Of a stretch of DNA of 64,000 nucleotides, positions 35,867 to 44,244 are shown one piece after another. The position numbers and the translations under genes are program-made. Under the pieces are notes generated by a model. That model worked only from the letters and a program-made list of their open reading frames with translations, was not told where the DNA came from and did not search any database. Origin of the DNA: an uncultured beta proteobacterium (GTDB lineage: Bacteria; Pseudomonadota; Gammaproteobacteria; Burkholderiales; SG8-39); contig CADEDU010000002.1 in NCBI GenBank assembly GCA_902826155.1, forward strand, positions 1 through 64,000. The letters are read 5' to 3'. Within the stretch, counting starts at the first letter, position 1, and the number at the start of each line of letters is the position of its first letter.

Positions 35867-36832
35867 TTACTCAGTCAGTCGGAACGTGAACGGGACATCC
35901 ACCCAGTGCGTCACCACCTCGCTGCCGCGCTTGGCGGGCACGAAGCGATAGTCACGCACCGCGCGCAGCGCTGCTTCGTCGAGCAACTCGACGCCAGAAC
36001 TGCGCTGGATTTTCAGATCACTGGCGCGGCCGCTCGGCTCGACCATGGCGCGCACGATCACCGCACCCTGCAATCGCATGCGACGCGCTGCCGCCGGATA
36101 GTCGGGCTTGGGATTGTTCAAATACGCCACGTTGTAGTGCGGCGGTTCGATGCGATCGTCATTGCCGCCGGCACGCGCGGGCGGGGCGACCGCCGCTGTC
36201 ATCACGGGTGCCGGCGCAGTCGCGGGCGATTCAATGCTTGCTTGCGACGCCTGTTCGGCTGGAGCGACAGCGGATGCAGGGATCGGTGCGGCGGCCGCGA
36301 CCTCGGGCACGCGTTCTGGCGGGCTCGCTTCGAGCGGTTGCGATGCCAGTCTCGGCTCGGCGCCGTGCGGCACCGGGGTCGCGGCCCTATCTGACACCGC
36401 GATCGCTTCTTGCGTCTGCGTGGCAGTCGGCTTGGCCGTGTCGGAGCGCTTCGGCATGGATTCCACGGTCCGTGCCGCCGCATGCGGGTGTGAGTGCGGG
36501 TGCGCGAGAGGATGCGCGTGGGGATTCAAAGCTGCCTGATGCGGTGCGCGCGCGTCACGCTTGATGACGGTCTGCGGCGCAGGCTTGACGCCGGGTGCAG
36601 TGGGTTCAGCGGCCTCGGCGGACTGCGCGCCAGGCGCCGCTTGCGGCAAGGCGGCAGGCCTGGACGCCGCCAACAGGCGCAGCGGCACCGACCGCGTCGG
36701 TTCGATGACGGGGTCACGCGACCTGCCCGAGCCGAAGTTCATGACGGCCGCCACTGCATGCACCGCGAGCGACAAAGCGATCGCTACGGTGAGCGAGCTT
36801 GGTCGTCGGCGTGGCAAGGCGGTGCCAGACAT
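35867..36832 (-). CDS. Energy-transducing TonB protein with histidine-rich linker
   Basis: From ATG 36832 the product has 321 residues: an N-terminal membrane anchor (SLTVAIALSLAVHAVAAVM, about 13-31), a long Pro/Ala-rich periplasmic linker and a TonB_C domain (about 235-320; DYPAAARRMRLQGAVIVRAMVEPSG). The linker contains seven His within residues 105-117 (HAHPLAHPHSHPH), a potential metal-binding cluster that ordinary TonB proteins lack. An upstream TTG at 36895 is possible but has no supporting features. ExbB and ExbD are not in the window. It is the first gene of the six-gene operon and is divergent from ettA. Confidence 0.88.
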   Translation of the reverse strand: MSGTALPRRRPSSLTVAIALSLAVHAVAAVMNFGSGRSRDPVIEPTRSVPLRLLAASRPAALPQAAPGAQSAEAAEPTAPGVKPAPQTVIKRDARAPHQAALNPHAHPLAHPHSHPHAAARTVESMPKRSDTAKPTATQTQEAIAVSDRAATPVPHGAEPRLASQPLEASPPERVPEVAAAAPIPASAVAPAEQASQASIESPATAPAPVMTAAVAPPARAGGNDDRIEPPHYNVAYLNNPKPDYPAAARRMRLQGAVIVRAMVEPSGRASDLKIQRSSGVELLDEAALRAVRDYRFVPAKRGSEVVTHWVDVPFTFRLTE

Positions 36833-36941
36833 GGCAAGGCGTCCCCCTTCGGAAGTGAGCGTGGGCACAGGCACATTGAGCGACCCAGGCGACAACCCGT
36901 TGTTTTGCCGCGATTGTCGCGCAAGCCGTAGCTACTACGCC

Positions 36942-36993
36942 ATCACCGGTTTTTTGGATGCACCTCACCTTAATCCCGGATAATCACCGGTTT
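36942..36993. promoter_or_regulatory. Direct repeats in the tonB-ettA divergent region
   Basis: The 11-mer ATCACCGGTTT occurs at 36942-36952 and 36983-36993, 41 bases apart (about four helical turns), between the divergent TonB gene and ettA. A GATAAT hexamer (36979-36984) could be the ettA -10 element. The repeats are candidate activator or repressor sites; no Fur-like box was seen. Confidence 0.35.
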
Positions 36994-37013
36994 CCCCTGC
37001 TCCCCTTTCTCGC

Positions 37014-38684
37014 ATGGCTCAATACGCCTACACGATGCGGCGCGTCTCCAAGGTCGTCCCGCCGCAGCGCACGATCCTCAAGAACATCTCCCTCAACTTC
37101 TTTCCCGGCGCCAAGATCGGCGTGCTCGGGCTCAACGGCTCGGGCAAATCGAGCCTGCTCAAGATCATGGCGGGCGTCGACAGGCAGTTCGACGGCGAAG
37201 CCATCCCGCAGCCGGGCATGCGCGTGGGCTTCCTGCCGCAGGAGCCGCATCTCAATGAAGATAAGGACGTGCGCGGCAACGTCGAGGAAGGCGTCGCCGA
37301 CACCATTGCGCTCATCAAGCGCTTCAACGAGATCAGCGACAAGTTCGCCGAGCCGCTCGACGAAGACGAGATGAACAAGCTGCTCGAAGAGCAAGGCGAG
37401 CTGCAGAACAAGATCGACGCGATCAACGGCTGGGAGGTCGAGCGGCGACTCGATATCGCCGCCGACGCGTTGCGGCTGCCGCCCTGGGATGCCGATGTGT
37501 CCAAGCTTTCCGGTGGCGAACGACGGCGCGTAGCGCTGTGCCGGCTGCTGCTCTCGGAGCCCGACATGCTGCTGCTCGATGAGCCGACCAACCATCTCGA
37601 TGCGCTGTCGGTACAGTGGCTGGAGCAGTTTCTCGAGCGCTATCCGGGCACGGTCATCGCGGTGACGCACGATCGCTACTTCCTCGATAACGTCGCCGGC
37701 TGGATCCTGGAGCTCGATCGCGGCTTCGGCATCCCGTGGGAGGGCAACTACTCGTCGTGGCTGGAGCAGAAGGAACAGCGCCTCGAAGTGGAGGCCAAGC
37801 AGGAAGCTGCGCGCATCAAGGCGATGAAAGCCGAACTCGAATGGGTGCGCACTAATCCGAAAGGACGCCAGGCCAAGAGCAAGGCGCGTCTGGCGCGGTT
37901 CGAGGAACTGTCTTCCACCGAATACCAGTCACGCAACGAGACCAACGAGATCTACATCCCGCCCGGCCCGCGCCTGGGTGGCCTGGTGATCGAGGCCGAG
38001 AACCTGAAGAAATCGTATGGCGACAAGCTGCTGTTCGACGGTCTGACGTTCCGCCTGCCGCCAGGCGGAATCGTCGGGGTGATCGGTGCCAACGGTGCGG
38101 GCAAGACCACGATGTTTCGCATCCTGATGGGCCAGGAGAAGCCCGATGCCGGCACGCTCAAGTTCGGCGATACGGTGAAGGTTTCGTACGTCGACCAGAG
38201 CCGCGACGCGCTCGATGGCAAGAAAACCGTATTCGACGAAATCTCCGACGGGCAGGACATCATCAAGGTCGGCAACTACGAGACGCAGGCGCGCGGCTAC
38301 GTGTCGCGCTTCAACTTCCGCGGCGCCGATCAGCAGAAGATCGTCGGTCAGCTCTCCGGCGGCGAGCGCAATCGGCTGCACCTGGCCAAGCTGCTCAAGA
38401 GCGGCGGCAACGTGCTGCTGCTCGACGAGCCGACCAACGATCTCGACGTCGAGACGCTGCGCGCGCTGGAGGAAGCACTGCTCGATTTCCCGGGCTGCGC
38501 AGTGGTGATCTCGCACGATCGCTGGTTTCTCGACCGGGTCGCCACCCACATGCTCTCATTCGAAGGCGACAGCCAGGTGGTCTGGTTCGAAGGCAACTAT
38601 GCCGACTATCTGGAAGATCGGCGCAAGCGGCTGGGCGACGATGCCGACAAGCCGCATCGCATCCGCTACAAGGCGCTGATGTAG
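37014..38684 (+). CDS. ettA: Energy-dependent translational throttle ABC-F protein EttA
   Basis: The 556-residue ABC-F protein has two ATPase modules: [12 protein letters not shown] with [32 protein letters not shown], and [12 protein letters not shown] with [32 protein letters not shown]. The N-terminus [17 protein letters not shown] and the arm region match EttA. There are no membrane segments. EttA binds the ribosomal E site and gates the first elongation steps according to ATP/ADP ratio. It is a core gene followed after 34 bases by a Bug-type binding protein gene that is functionally unrelated. Confidence 0.95.
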   Translation: MAQYAYTMRRVSKVVPPQRTILKNISLNFFPGAKIGVLGLNGSGKSSLLKIMAGVDRQFDGEAIPQPGMRVGFLPQEPHLNEDKDVRGNVEEGVADTIALIKRFNEISDKFAEPLDEDEMNKLLEEQGELQNKIDAINGWEVERRLDIAADALRLPPWDADVSKLSGGERRRVALCRLLLSEPDMLLLDEPTNHLDALSVQWLEQFLERYPGTVIAVTHDRYFLDNVAGWILELDRGFGIPWEGNYSSWLEQKEQRLEVEAKQEAARIKAMKAELEWVRTNPKGRQAKSKARLARFEELSSTEYQSRNETNEIYIPPGPRLGGLVIEAENLKKSYGDKLLFDGLTFRLPPGGIVGVIGANGAGKTTMFRILMGQEKPDAGTLKFGDTVKVSYVDQSRDALDGKKTVFDEISDGQDIIKVGNYETQARGYVSRFNFRGADQQKIVGQLSGGERNRLHLAKLLKSGGNVLLLDEPTNDLDVETLRALEEALLDFPGCAVVISHDRWFLDRVATHMLSFEGDSQVVWFEGNYADYLEDRRKRLGDDADKPHRIRYKALM

Positions 38685-38718
38685 CCTGCTCGTCGATACG
38701 TTGGAGAGGATCGATCCG

Positions 38719-39690
38719 ATGAAACGAGTGCTTGTCAGCTGCTTGCTCGCGATGCTTGCCGCCGCAACAGCGAGCGCGCAGGAGTATCCGGTCAAACCGG
38801 TCCGCGTGATCATGCCTTACCCGGCGGGCGGTCCTCAGGATGTACTGGGCCGCGTAGTGCTCGACCGCGTGGGCAAATCGGTCGGCCAGCCGTTCGTGAT
38901 CGAATCCCGCCCCGGCGCGACGGGCAGCATCGGCAGCGAACTGGTCGCACGGGCGGCGCCCGACGGCTACACGCTCCTGCTGCTGGTGAATCACACGTTC
39001 TCGTCCAGTCCGCATCTGTACGCGAAGCTGCCGTACGACCCGGTGAAGGACTTCGCCCCGATCATCGATCTGGCCGGCTACGACAGTGCGCTGGTGGTTC
39101 ATCCGTCGGTGCCTGCGAACAACGTGCGCGAGTTCATCGCGTACCTCAAAGCGAACCCGGGCAAGTTCAACTATCCGTCAGCAGGCAAAGCCAGCCCCGC
39201 CCACGTGCTCACCGAGATGTTCAAGCGCCAGACCGGCACCGACTTGCTGCACGTGCCCTACAAAGGCAATCCGATGGCGGTGCAGAGCGTGGTCGCGGGC
39301 GAGACCGTGATGATGCTGACCCCGACCACGCCGATCACCGGTCATGTGAAGGCAGGCCGACTGAAGATGCTCGCCGTCTACAACACCGATCGGAACGATG
39401 AATTTCCCGATGTGCCCACCCTCGCGCAGCAGGGCATCGCGGGCTTCGATCAGCAGAGCCTGCCGACGTGGTACGGCATGGCTGCTCCGGCCGGCACGCC
39501 CGCTGCGATCGTCGACAAGCTGAATCGGGAAACGAACGCTGTGCTGCGCGACCCCGAAGTAAGTGCCCTGCTCAAGCGCGGTGGATTCATTCCGCACGGC
39601 GGCACGCCGGCGGAGTTCGGCGCGCTCATCAAGTCGAGCATGGAGGCCTGGGGCAAGGTGATCCGCGCGACCGGCATCAAAGGAGAGTGA
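38719..39690 (+). CDS. Bug/TctC-family tripartite tricarboxylate periplasmic binding protein
   Basis: ATG 38719 gives 323 residues with a signal peptide (LLAMLAAATASAQEYPVKP). Family motifs: VIMPYPAGGPQDVLGR, VIESRPGATGSIGSELVARAAPDGYTLLL, PGKFNYPSAGKASPAH, LLHVPYKGNPMAVQSVVAG and FPDVPTLAQQG. Bug proteins bind carboxylated or amide-bearing small molecules in the periplasm and feed TctAB permeases, but most, as here, are orphans without tctA/tctB nearby. The ligand is unknown. Confidence 0.9.
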   Translation: MKRVLVSCLLAMLAAATASAQEYPVKPVRVIMPYPAGGPQDVLGRVVLDRVGKSVGQPFVIESRPGATGSIGSELVARAAPDGYTLLLLVNHTFSSSPHLYAKLPYDPVKDFAPIIDLAGYDSALVVHPSVPANNVREFIAYLKANPGKFNYPSAGKASPAHVLTEMFKRQTGTDLLHVPYKGNPMAVQSVVAGETVMMLTPTTPITGHVKAGRLKMLAVYNTDRNDEFPDVPTLAQQGIAGFDQQSLPTWYGMAAPAGTPAAIVDKLNRETNAVLRDPEVSALLKRGGFIPHGGTPAEFGALIKSSMEAWGKVIRATGIKGE

Positions 39691-39724
39691 CGCGCTGCTG
39701 CCGAACCGTTGAGGAGCAGCCGTC

Positions 39725-40123
39725 TTATCCCGGATAGCGCTCGAATTCCGGAAGCTCGTGAAGATGCTTCATCCAGGTGAGCCGTTCGGCCGTCTGGATC
39801 TGCACCCTTGGAGGGAGCAAATCGGGATCGTCGAGCGTGGCCGACTGTACGTCGACGATGCCTGGGAGAAGCTGTGCATTCCGATAGAACAGCCCGGTGC
39901 CGCAGTCCGCACAGAAACTGCGCATGGCCGTGCCCGACGAGTTGATGGTCTTGGGATTGCCTTTGGTCACGGTCAGGGCTGTGTCTGGAAACATCGCCCA
40001 CGCAACCATCGGCGCGCCGGCACTGCGTCGACAATCACGGCAGTGGCAAACGGCGGCCGTTTTCGGTTCGCCTGAAAGTTGATACTGGATCGCGCCGCAC
40101 ATGCATCGGCCGGAGTAGGTCAT
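39725..40123 (-). CDS. GFA-family zinc-binding protein (formaldehyde-activating enzyme-like)
   Basis: ATG 40123 follows CAGGAG; the protein has 132 residues. Zinc-binding Cys motifs are in place: SGRCMCGAIQYQLSG, AVCHCRDCRRSAGAP and RSFCADCGTGLFYRN. The fold is shared by S-(hydroxymethyl)glutathione synthase and many uncharacterised CENP-V-like proteins, so a specific role in formaldehyde metabolism cannot be claimed. It stands alone, convergent with the preceding Bug gene. Confidence 0.88.
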   Translation of the reverse strand: MTYSGRCMCGAIQYQLSGEPKTAAVCHCRDCRRSAGAPMVAWAMFPDTALTVTKGNPKTINSSGTAMRSFCADCGTGLFYRNAQLLPGIVDVQSATLDDPDLLPPRVQIQTAERLTWMKHLHELPEFERYPG

Positions 40124-40245
40124 GAAAGCGTCTCCTGTCTGGTTCCAGATAGCGCGGCGCTGGCGGTCATTGCGTGTACCGATTCGATTCCCACGACCCG
40201 CTCGTTCCCTGCCCCGCGTCGCGTGCCGCTCGGGGGTCGTGATCC

Positions 40246-41217
40246 CTACTCGGGCTGTATCCCCGCCGCCTGCAACACCTTGCCGAACTCCGGCGTATCG
40301 CGCTTGATCCGATCGATCACGCCTTGCGGGCTCGAGTGGTGGGTGCTGATGCTGAGCTGCGCATAGCGTTCGAGCACGTCGGGCATCTTCAGGATCTTCG
40401 CCAGTTCGGCGTTGAGCCGTTGCACGACCGGCTCGGGCACGCCCTTCGGACCCATGATCGACCACCAGGTTTCACCGGTGCGGATATTCACGCCCAGTTC
40501 GGCGAGCGTGGGGACGTCGGGCAACGCGGGCGATCGCTTCTCAAGCGTTACCGCCAGCGGGCGCAGTTTGCCTGCGCGAATCTGCGGCACGGTCGGCACC
40601 ATGTCGGAGAAGATCAGATTCACCTGTCCGGCGACCAGATCGACCACCGCCACGCCGGTGCCTTTGTACGGCACGTGCACCATGCTCACGCCGACGGCGG
40701 TCTTGAACGCCTCGGCGATGATATGTGCCGGCGTGCCCGTGCCGCCCGAACCATAGTTGAGCTTGCCCGGGTTCGCCTTGAGGTGCGCGATCAACTCGGC
40801 CAGCGTGTTCACCGGCACCGACGGATGCACCACCAGCACCGAGCCGGCGACCGCGATCATGCCGATCGGCGTGAAATCGTTGAGCGGATCGAATCCGAGC
40901 CGCTTGTAAAGGTGGATGTTGGTGGCCAGCGGCACGCTGCTGCCCAGCAGGATCGTGTAGCCGTCACCCGGCTGCTTCGCCACGTACTCGCTGCCGATGT
41001 TACCGGCCGCGCCGCCGCGGTTCTCCACGGTGACCGGCTGGCCGAGTCCGTCCGACAGCTTCTGACCGAGCAACCGTGCAAGCACATCGCTCGAGCCGCC
41101 CGGCGGAAACGGCGCGACGAACTTGATCGGTTTGTTGGGATAGGCGCCCTGCGCGAGCACGGCGGGTGCAGCGAGCACAGCAAGCGCCGTGATGGCGCAG
41201 CGAATCCAAGGCAGCAT
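40246..41217 (-). CDS. Bug/TctC-family periplasmic binding protein
   Basis: ATG 41217 follows AAGGAGG; 323 residues with a signal peptide (ITALAVLAAPAVLAQGAYP). Motifs: FVAPFPPGGSSDVLAR, ENRGGAAGNIGSEYVA, PGKLNYGSGGTGTPAH, MVHVPYKGTGVAVVDLVAG and LPDVPTLAELG. No membrane partner gene is adjacent. Its upstream neighbour is the RNase P RNA gene, 213 bases away with nothing recognisable in between. The ligand is unknown. Confidence 0.9.
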   Translation of the reverse strand: MLPWIRCAITALAVLAAPAVLAQGAYPNKPIKFVAPFPPGGSSDVLARLLGQKLSDGLGQPVTVENRGGAAGNIGSEYVAKQPGDGYTILLGSSVPLATNIHLYKRLGFDPLNDFTPIGMIAVAGSVLVVHPSVPVNTLAELIAHLKANPGKLNYGSGGTGTPAHIIAEAFKTAVGVSMVHVPYKGTGVAVVDLVAGQVNLIFSDMVPTVPQIRAGKLRPLAVTLEKRSPALPDVPTLAELGVNIRTGETWWSIMGPKGVPEPVVQRLNAELAKILKMPDVLERYAQLSISTHHSSPQGVIDRIKRDTPEFGKVLQAAGIQPE

Positions 41218-41430
41218 TCTGTCGTCCTCCTTCGGTGGTGGGTCGGCACCCGTGACGGCACCCACTTGTGACCGCGGGCGCTCGTGCGGCGAGGATACCG
41301 AAGGATCGAGGATCAACGCACGCGATTCCATCGGCGCACGCGTTTCCGCGCGCCGCCACTTCGAACATGGCGGAGCCGGAAACGCCTGGCAAGCGCGCGG
41401 CCGAGACTGCGACCGCCGCGCGAAAAAGGT

Positions 41431-41912
41431 GAAGTCAGCCGGTAAGCCGGGTTCTGTCGAGAACGATCATTCCTCTAGGCCGGCGGTTGCCCGACGGCTC
41501 CAGCCACCTACCCGCAGACTCGAGCGAGCCACCCTCCAGGCGACTTGCGTCGCCCATGTCTGCCTATTTGGTGTTGCTCCGGATGGGGTTTGCCGTGCCG
41601 GCGTGTCGCCACGCTCGCGGTGCGCTCTTACCGCACCATTTCACCCTTGCCAGGGGGTCTGCACCCTTCGGCGGTATCTTTCTGTTGCATCACCGATGCC
41701 GGCTGGAGCCACGTGTTAGGCGGCGCAGACCACCGGCACCTGCGATCCCGCTCGCGCGGGACTTTCCATCACCTCACGATGTCCGGCCGTTAACCGGCAT
41801 CCTGCTCTGTGGAGCCCGGACTTTCCTCTCCAAGCTACGCCGTACATCGGGGCTCCTCGCGGAGCGGTCCCGATCGGGCGAGTCGCAAGCAGCGATCGTC
41901 TGGCTGACTTCG
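41431..41912 (-). ncRNA. rnpB: RNase P RNA (M1 RNA), bacterial type A
   Basis: On the minus strand the transcript opens GAAGTCAGCC and closes GGCTGACTTC, a perfect 10-bp P1 helix. It contains the conserved GGAGAGGAAAGTCCGGGC, GAGCAGGATGCC, GGTGCGGTAAGAGCGCACC, GAGCAACACCAAATAGG and CAGAACCCGGCTTAC blocks. A T-tract follows the P1 helix (41423-41427 on the plus strand as A), serving as terminator. A TAGAAT -10 element at 41919-41924 predicts a start at about 41912. At about 480 bases it is longer than the E. coli RNA (377); roughly 70 bases appear inserted at about 41690-41760. It is the catalytic subunit for tRNA 5' maturation. Confidence 0.95.
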
Positions 41913-41918
41913 CGTCGA

Positions 41919-41924
41919 ATTCTA
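41919..41924 (-). promoter_or_regulatory. -10 element of the rnpB promoter
   Basis: TAGAAT on the minus strand lies seven bases before the predicted 5' end of RNase P RNA. No good -35 hexamer is found at 17 bases. The element sits between the DUF3025 stop (41939) and rnpB, so the RNA gene has its own promoter. Confidence 0.5.
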
Positions 41925-41938
41925 CGCCTCACGGCCGG

Positions 41939-42802
41939 CTACGCCTCGGGGCGGGTGCGTCGCGCGCCGAGCGGACGAAACTGCCGGACATCGTCGTAGT
42001 AATCCGGGCAAGCGTTCTCTGGGGTCCAGTCCGGGATGCCGAGGATCGGCAAAGCTCCGAGCGCCCGGGTCGAGATGAGCGCCTCGGGCCGCGCGAAATA
42101 GGCACTCGCCGCGAGGTCGATCTGCGCCCGAAACGCGGCATCATCGACCGACAACATCGCCGAAGAAACATCGAGCACGAGGGCCTTGGCCGTCACCCCC
42201 GCGAACGGCGCGATCGCCTTCTCCAGGATCGCGTGGCCGAATACGAGAAACCGGGTCGAGCGCATCAGCGCTTCGCGTTCATGCCAGAACAGCGCCTTCC
42301 ACTGATGCGCGCGCAGACCCTCGCCGACCGAAGGATCACTGGTGGCCACGATGATTCCGCCCTCGTCGAATAGCGTGAGCACGTCGCGGGCCGTGCCGCG
42401 CAGCGCCGCACCGAAATTCGCCGACAGCTCGCGGAAGTGATGCGCGTTCAGACACGCCTTGGTGCGCGGGAACGCGAGCCAGACGAGCGCGTTGAACAGG
42501 TCGTGCCAGTTGTCCGTTCGCGTGGCGACTTCGCCGCGCTCGTGAATCCGCACTTCGTACTGATCGGCGAAGGCCCGGCGCGACGCAGGCGGCGCGACGA
42601 ACTGCACGAGTCGCCCGCCAGCGGTGCGCACATCCCGTGCGATCGACGCTCGATTGAGCACCGTGATCGCGTCACTGGTGGCACTCGCCAGTTCGGCGAG
42701 AACGTCGTGGACCGAGCCGAAGATCGGCGAAGCAAGCAGCCGCCCGCATTCGGCGGCGGTTACGACAGCGGATTCGGCTGTGGATTCGGCGGCTGACGCC
42801 AT
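41939..42802 (-). CDS. DUF3025-family protein
   Basis: The 287-residue protein contains NWHDLFNALVWLAFPRTKACLNAHH and LFDEGGIIVATSDPSVGEGLR, and ends with GIPDWTPENACPDYYDDVRQFRPLGARR, the hallmarks of DUF3025, a betaproteobacterial family of unknown function. No signal peptide. It follows pyrC by 10 bases, the usual arrangement in Burkholderiales, so the two are co-transcribed. Confidence 0.85.
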   Translation of the reverse strand: MASAAESTAESAVVTAAECGRLLASPIFGSVHDVLAELASATSDAITVLNRASIARDVRTAGGRLVQFVAPPASRRAFADQYEVRIHERGEVATRTDNWHDLFNALVWLAFPRTKACLNAHHFRELSANFGAALRGTARDVLTLFDEGGIIVATSDPSVGEGLRAHQWKALFWHEREALMRSTRFLVFGHAILEKAIAPFAGVTAKALVLDVSSAMLSVDDAAFRAQIDLAASAYFARPEALISTRALGALPILGIPDWTPENACPDYYDDVRQFRPLGARRTRPEA

Positions 42803-42812
42803 CGCGCAATAC

Positions 42813-43853
42813 TCAAACCACGCCCATGCACCGCCACTTCAAAGCTTCGCTTGCTCGCAGCGGCACCACCCTCGTTTCTCCGAACCCATAAGCGGCAGGC
42901 GCGGCCCATTCGCCACGTTCCAGCCGGATGCGAGTGCGGTTGCGCGGCAGTCGGTAAAAATCCGCGCCGTGCCAGCTGGCGAATGCTTCGAGCCGATCGA
43001 GCGCGCCGGCGTTGTCGAACGCCTCGGCGTACAACTCCATCGCGGCATGCGCGGTGTAGAGGCCGGCGTGCCCGCATGCACACTCCTTGTTCTCGACGCC
43101 GTGCGGCGCGCTGTCGGTGCCGAGAAAGAACTTCGGATTGCCGCTTGTGGCAGCGCGTACCAACGCCACGCGGTCCTCCTCACGCTTGAGCACCGGCAAG
43201 CAGTACATGTGCGGCCGGATGCCGCCCTGGAAGATCGCGTTGCGGTTGTAGAGCAAGTGGTGCGCAGTGATCGTGGCGCCCACATTCGCAGGCGCCGACT
43301 CGACGTACGCGACCGCCTCGTGGGTGGTGATGTGCTCGAGCACGATGCGCAGGCCCGGGAAGCGCGTGCGGATCTCGGTCAACACCGATTCCAGGAACAC
43401 TGCCTCGCGATCGAAGATGTCGACGCCTGCGGTCGTGACCTCGCCATGCAGCAGCAGCGGCACGTCGTGTTTCGCCATTGCTTCGATTGCCCCGAACGCG
43501 CGGTCGAGCCGCGTCACGCCCGCGTCGGAATTCGTCGTGGCACCGGCCGGGTAGTACTTGAACGCGTGCACGAAACCGCTGGCGCGCGCTGCCGCCACGT
43601 CCGCTTCCTTCGTGTTGTCGGTCAGGTAGAGCGTCATCAGCGGATCGAACTTCGCGCCGCTTGGCAACGCGGCCAGGATCCGCTCGCGATAAGCGCGCGC
43701 GTGCTCCACGGTCGTGACCGGCGGACGCAGGTTCGGCATCACGATCGCCCGCGCGAACTGACCGGCCGAATGTGGCAGCACGCTGCCTAGCGCCGCGCCG
43801 TCGCGCAGATGGAGATGCCAGTCATCGGGTTGCAGCAGTTCAAGCGAGTTCAT
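42813..43853 (-). CDS. pyrC: Dihydroorotase, class II
   Basis: The 346-residue enzyme has the metal-binding DDWHLHLRDG at residues 10-19, the carboxylated Lys in FVHAFKYYPAGATTNSDAG, LLLHGEV, IVLEHITT and the Asp in FLGTDSAPHG. It catalyses reversible cyclisation of carbamoyl aspartate to dihydroorotate in pyrimidine synthesis. Length and motifs are typical of the E. coli PyrC class. It is the first gene of the pyrC-DUF3025 unit. Confidence 0.96.
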   Translation of the reverse strand: MNSLELLQPDDWHLHLRDGAALGSVLPHSAGQFARAIVMPNLRPPVTTVEHARAYRERILAALPSGAKFDPLMTLYLTDNTKEADVAAARASGFVHAFKYYPAGATTNSDAGVTRLDRAFGAIEAMAKHDVPLLLHGEVTTAGVDIFDREAVFLESVLTEIRTRFPGLRIVLEHITTHEAVAYVESAPANVGATITAHHLLYNRNAIFQGGIRPHMYCLPVLKREEDRVALVRAATSGNPKFFLGTDSAPHGVENKECACGHAGLYTAHAAMELYAEAFDNAGALDRLEAFASWHGADFYRLPRNRTRIRLERGEWAAPAAYGFGETRVVPLRASEALKWRCMGVV

Positions 43854-44244
43854 CGTTCGGGCGGACGAGCTTCAGGGTTGCGGGGGCAGCACTCGATCGA
43901 TTCCGAGGCGCGCGTGGCGATTCTCGCACCGGCGGCGATCCCGGCGCGTCGCGCAGTTCGGATTGAACCCAAACGCGCGTCCTTGCGATTCATGACGGCA
44001 GACCGGCCGGGCAGTCAGCGCCCGTCGCGGTGCGCACTCCCTACAAACAAGGACGCCGCCATGATCCCGAGAGATTCACTCAAGCACGACCTTGCAGTGC
44101 GATGGAAGACGCTGCTTCGCGCCGCATTGACCTGGACTGTCGCGCACTTCAGCCTGGCCTGACTACGCACCACGCATGGAATTGAGCGACGGCAGGCCAC
44201 TGCCACCGCATGGGCTCCGCTCGTTCGGTTCACGAGCGATCGGT
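43854..44244. other. 391-base gap between pyrC and a Bug gene
   Basis: The region must contain the pyrC promoter. The only coding signal I see is the 33-codon frame listed separately at 44061-44162. No tRNA, repeat or clear terminator is visible in the rest. Confidence 0.5.
44061..44162 (+). CDS. Possible 33-residue small protein
   Basis: ATG 44061 lies seven bases after AAGGA. The frame encodes MIPRDSLKHDLAVRWK, then TLLRAALTWTVAHFSLA. The C-terminal half is amphipathic to hydrophobic and might associate with membrane. Third-position GC is about 24 of 33, somewhat below neighbouring genes. It has no recognised homologue and could be chance. Confidence 0.3.
   Translation: MIPRDSLKHDLAVRWKTLLRAALTWTVAHFSLA

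Noticed and set aside
35867..37013. Cobalamin riboswitch or Fur box controlling the TonB operon
   Set aside because: The leader is too short for a cobalamin riboswitch, no B12-box sequence is present and no GATAATGATAATCATTATC-like site was found.
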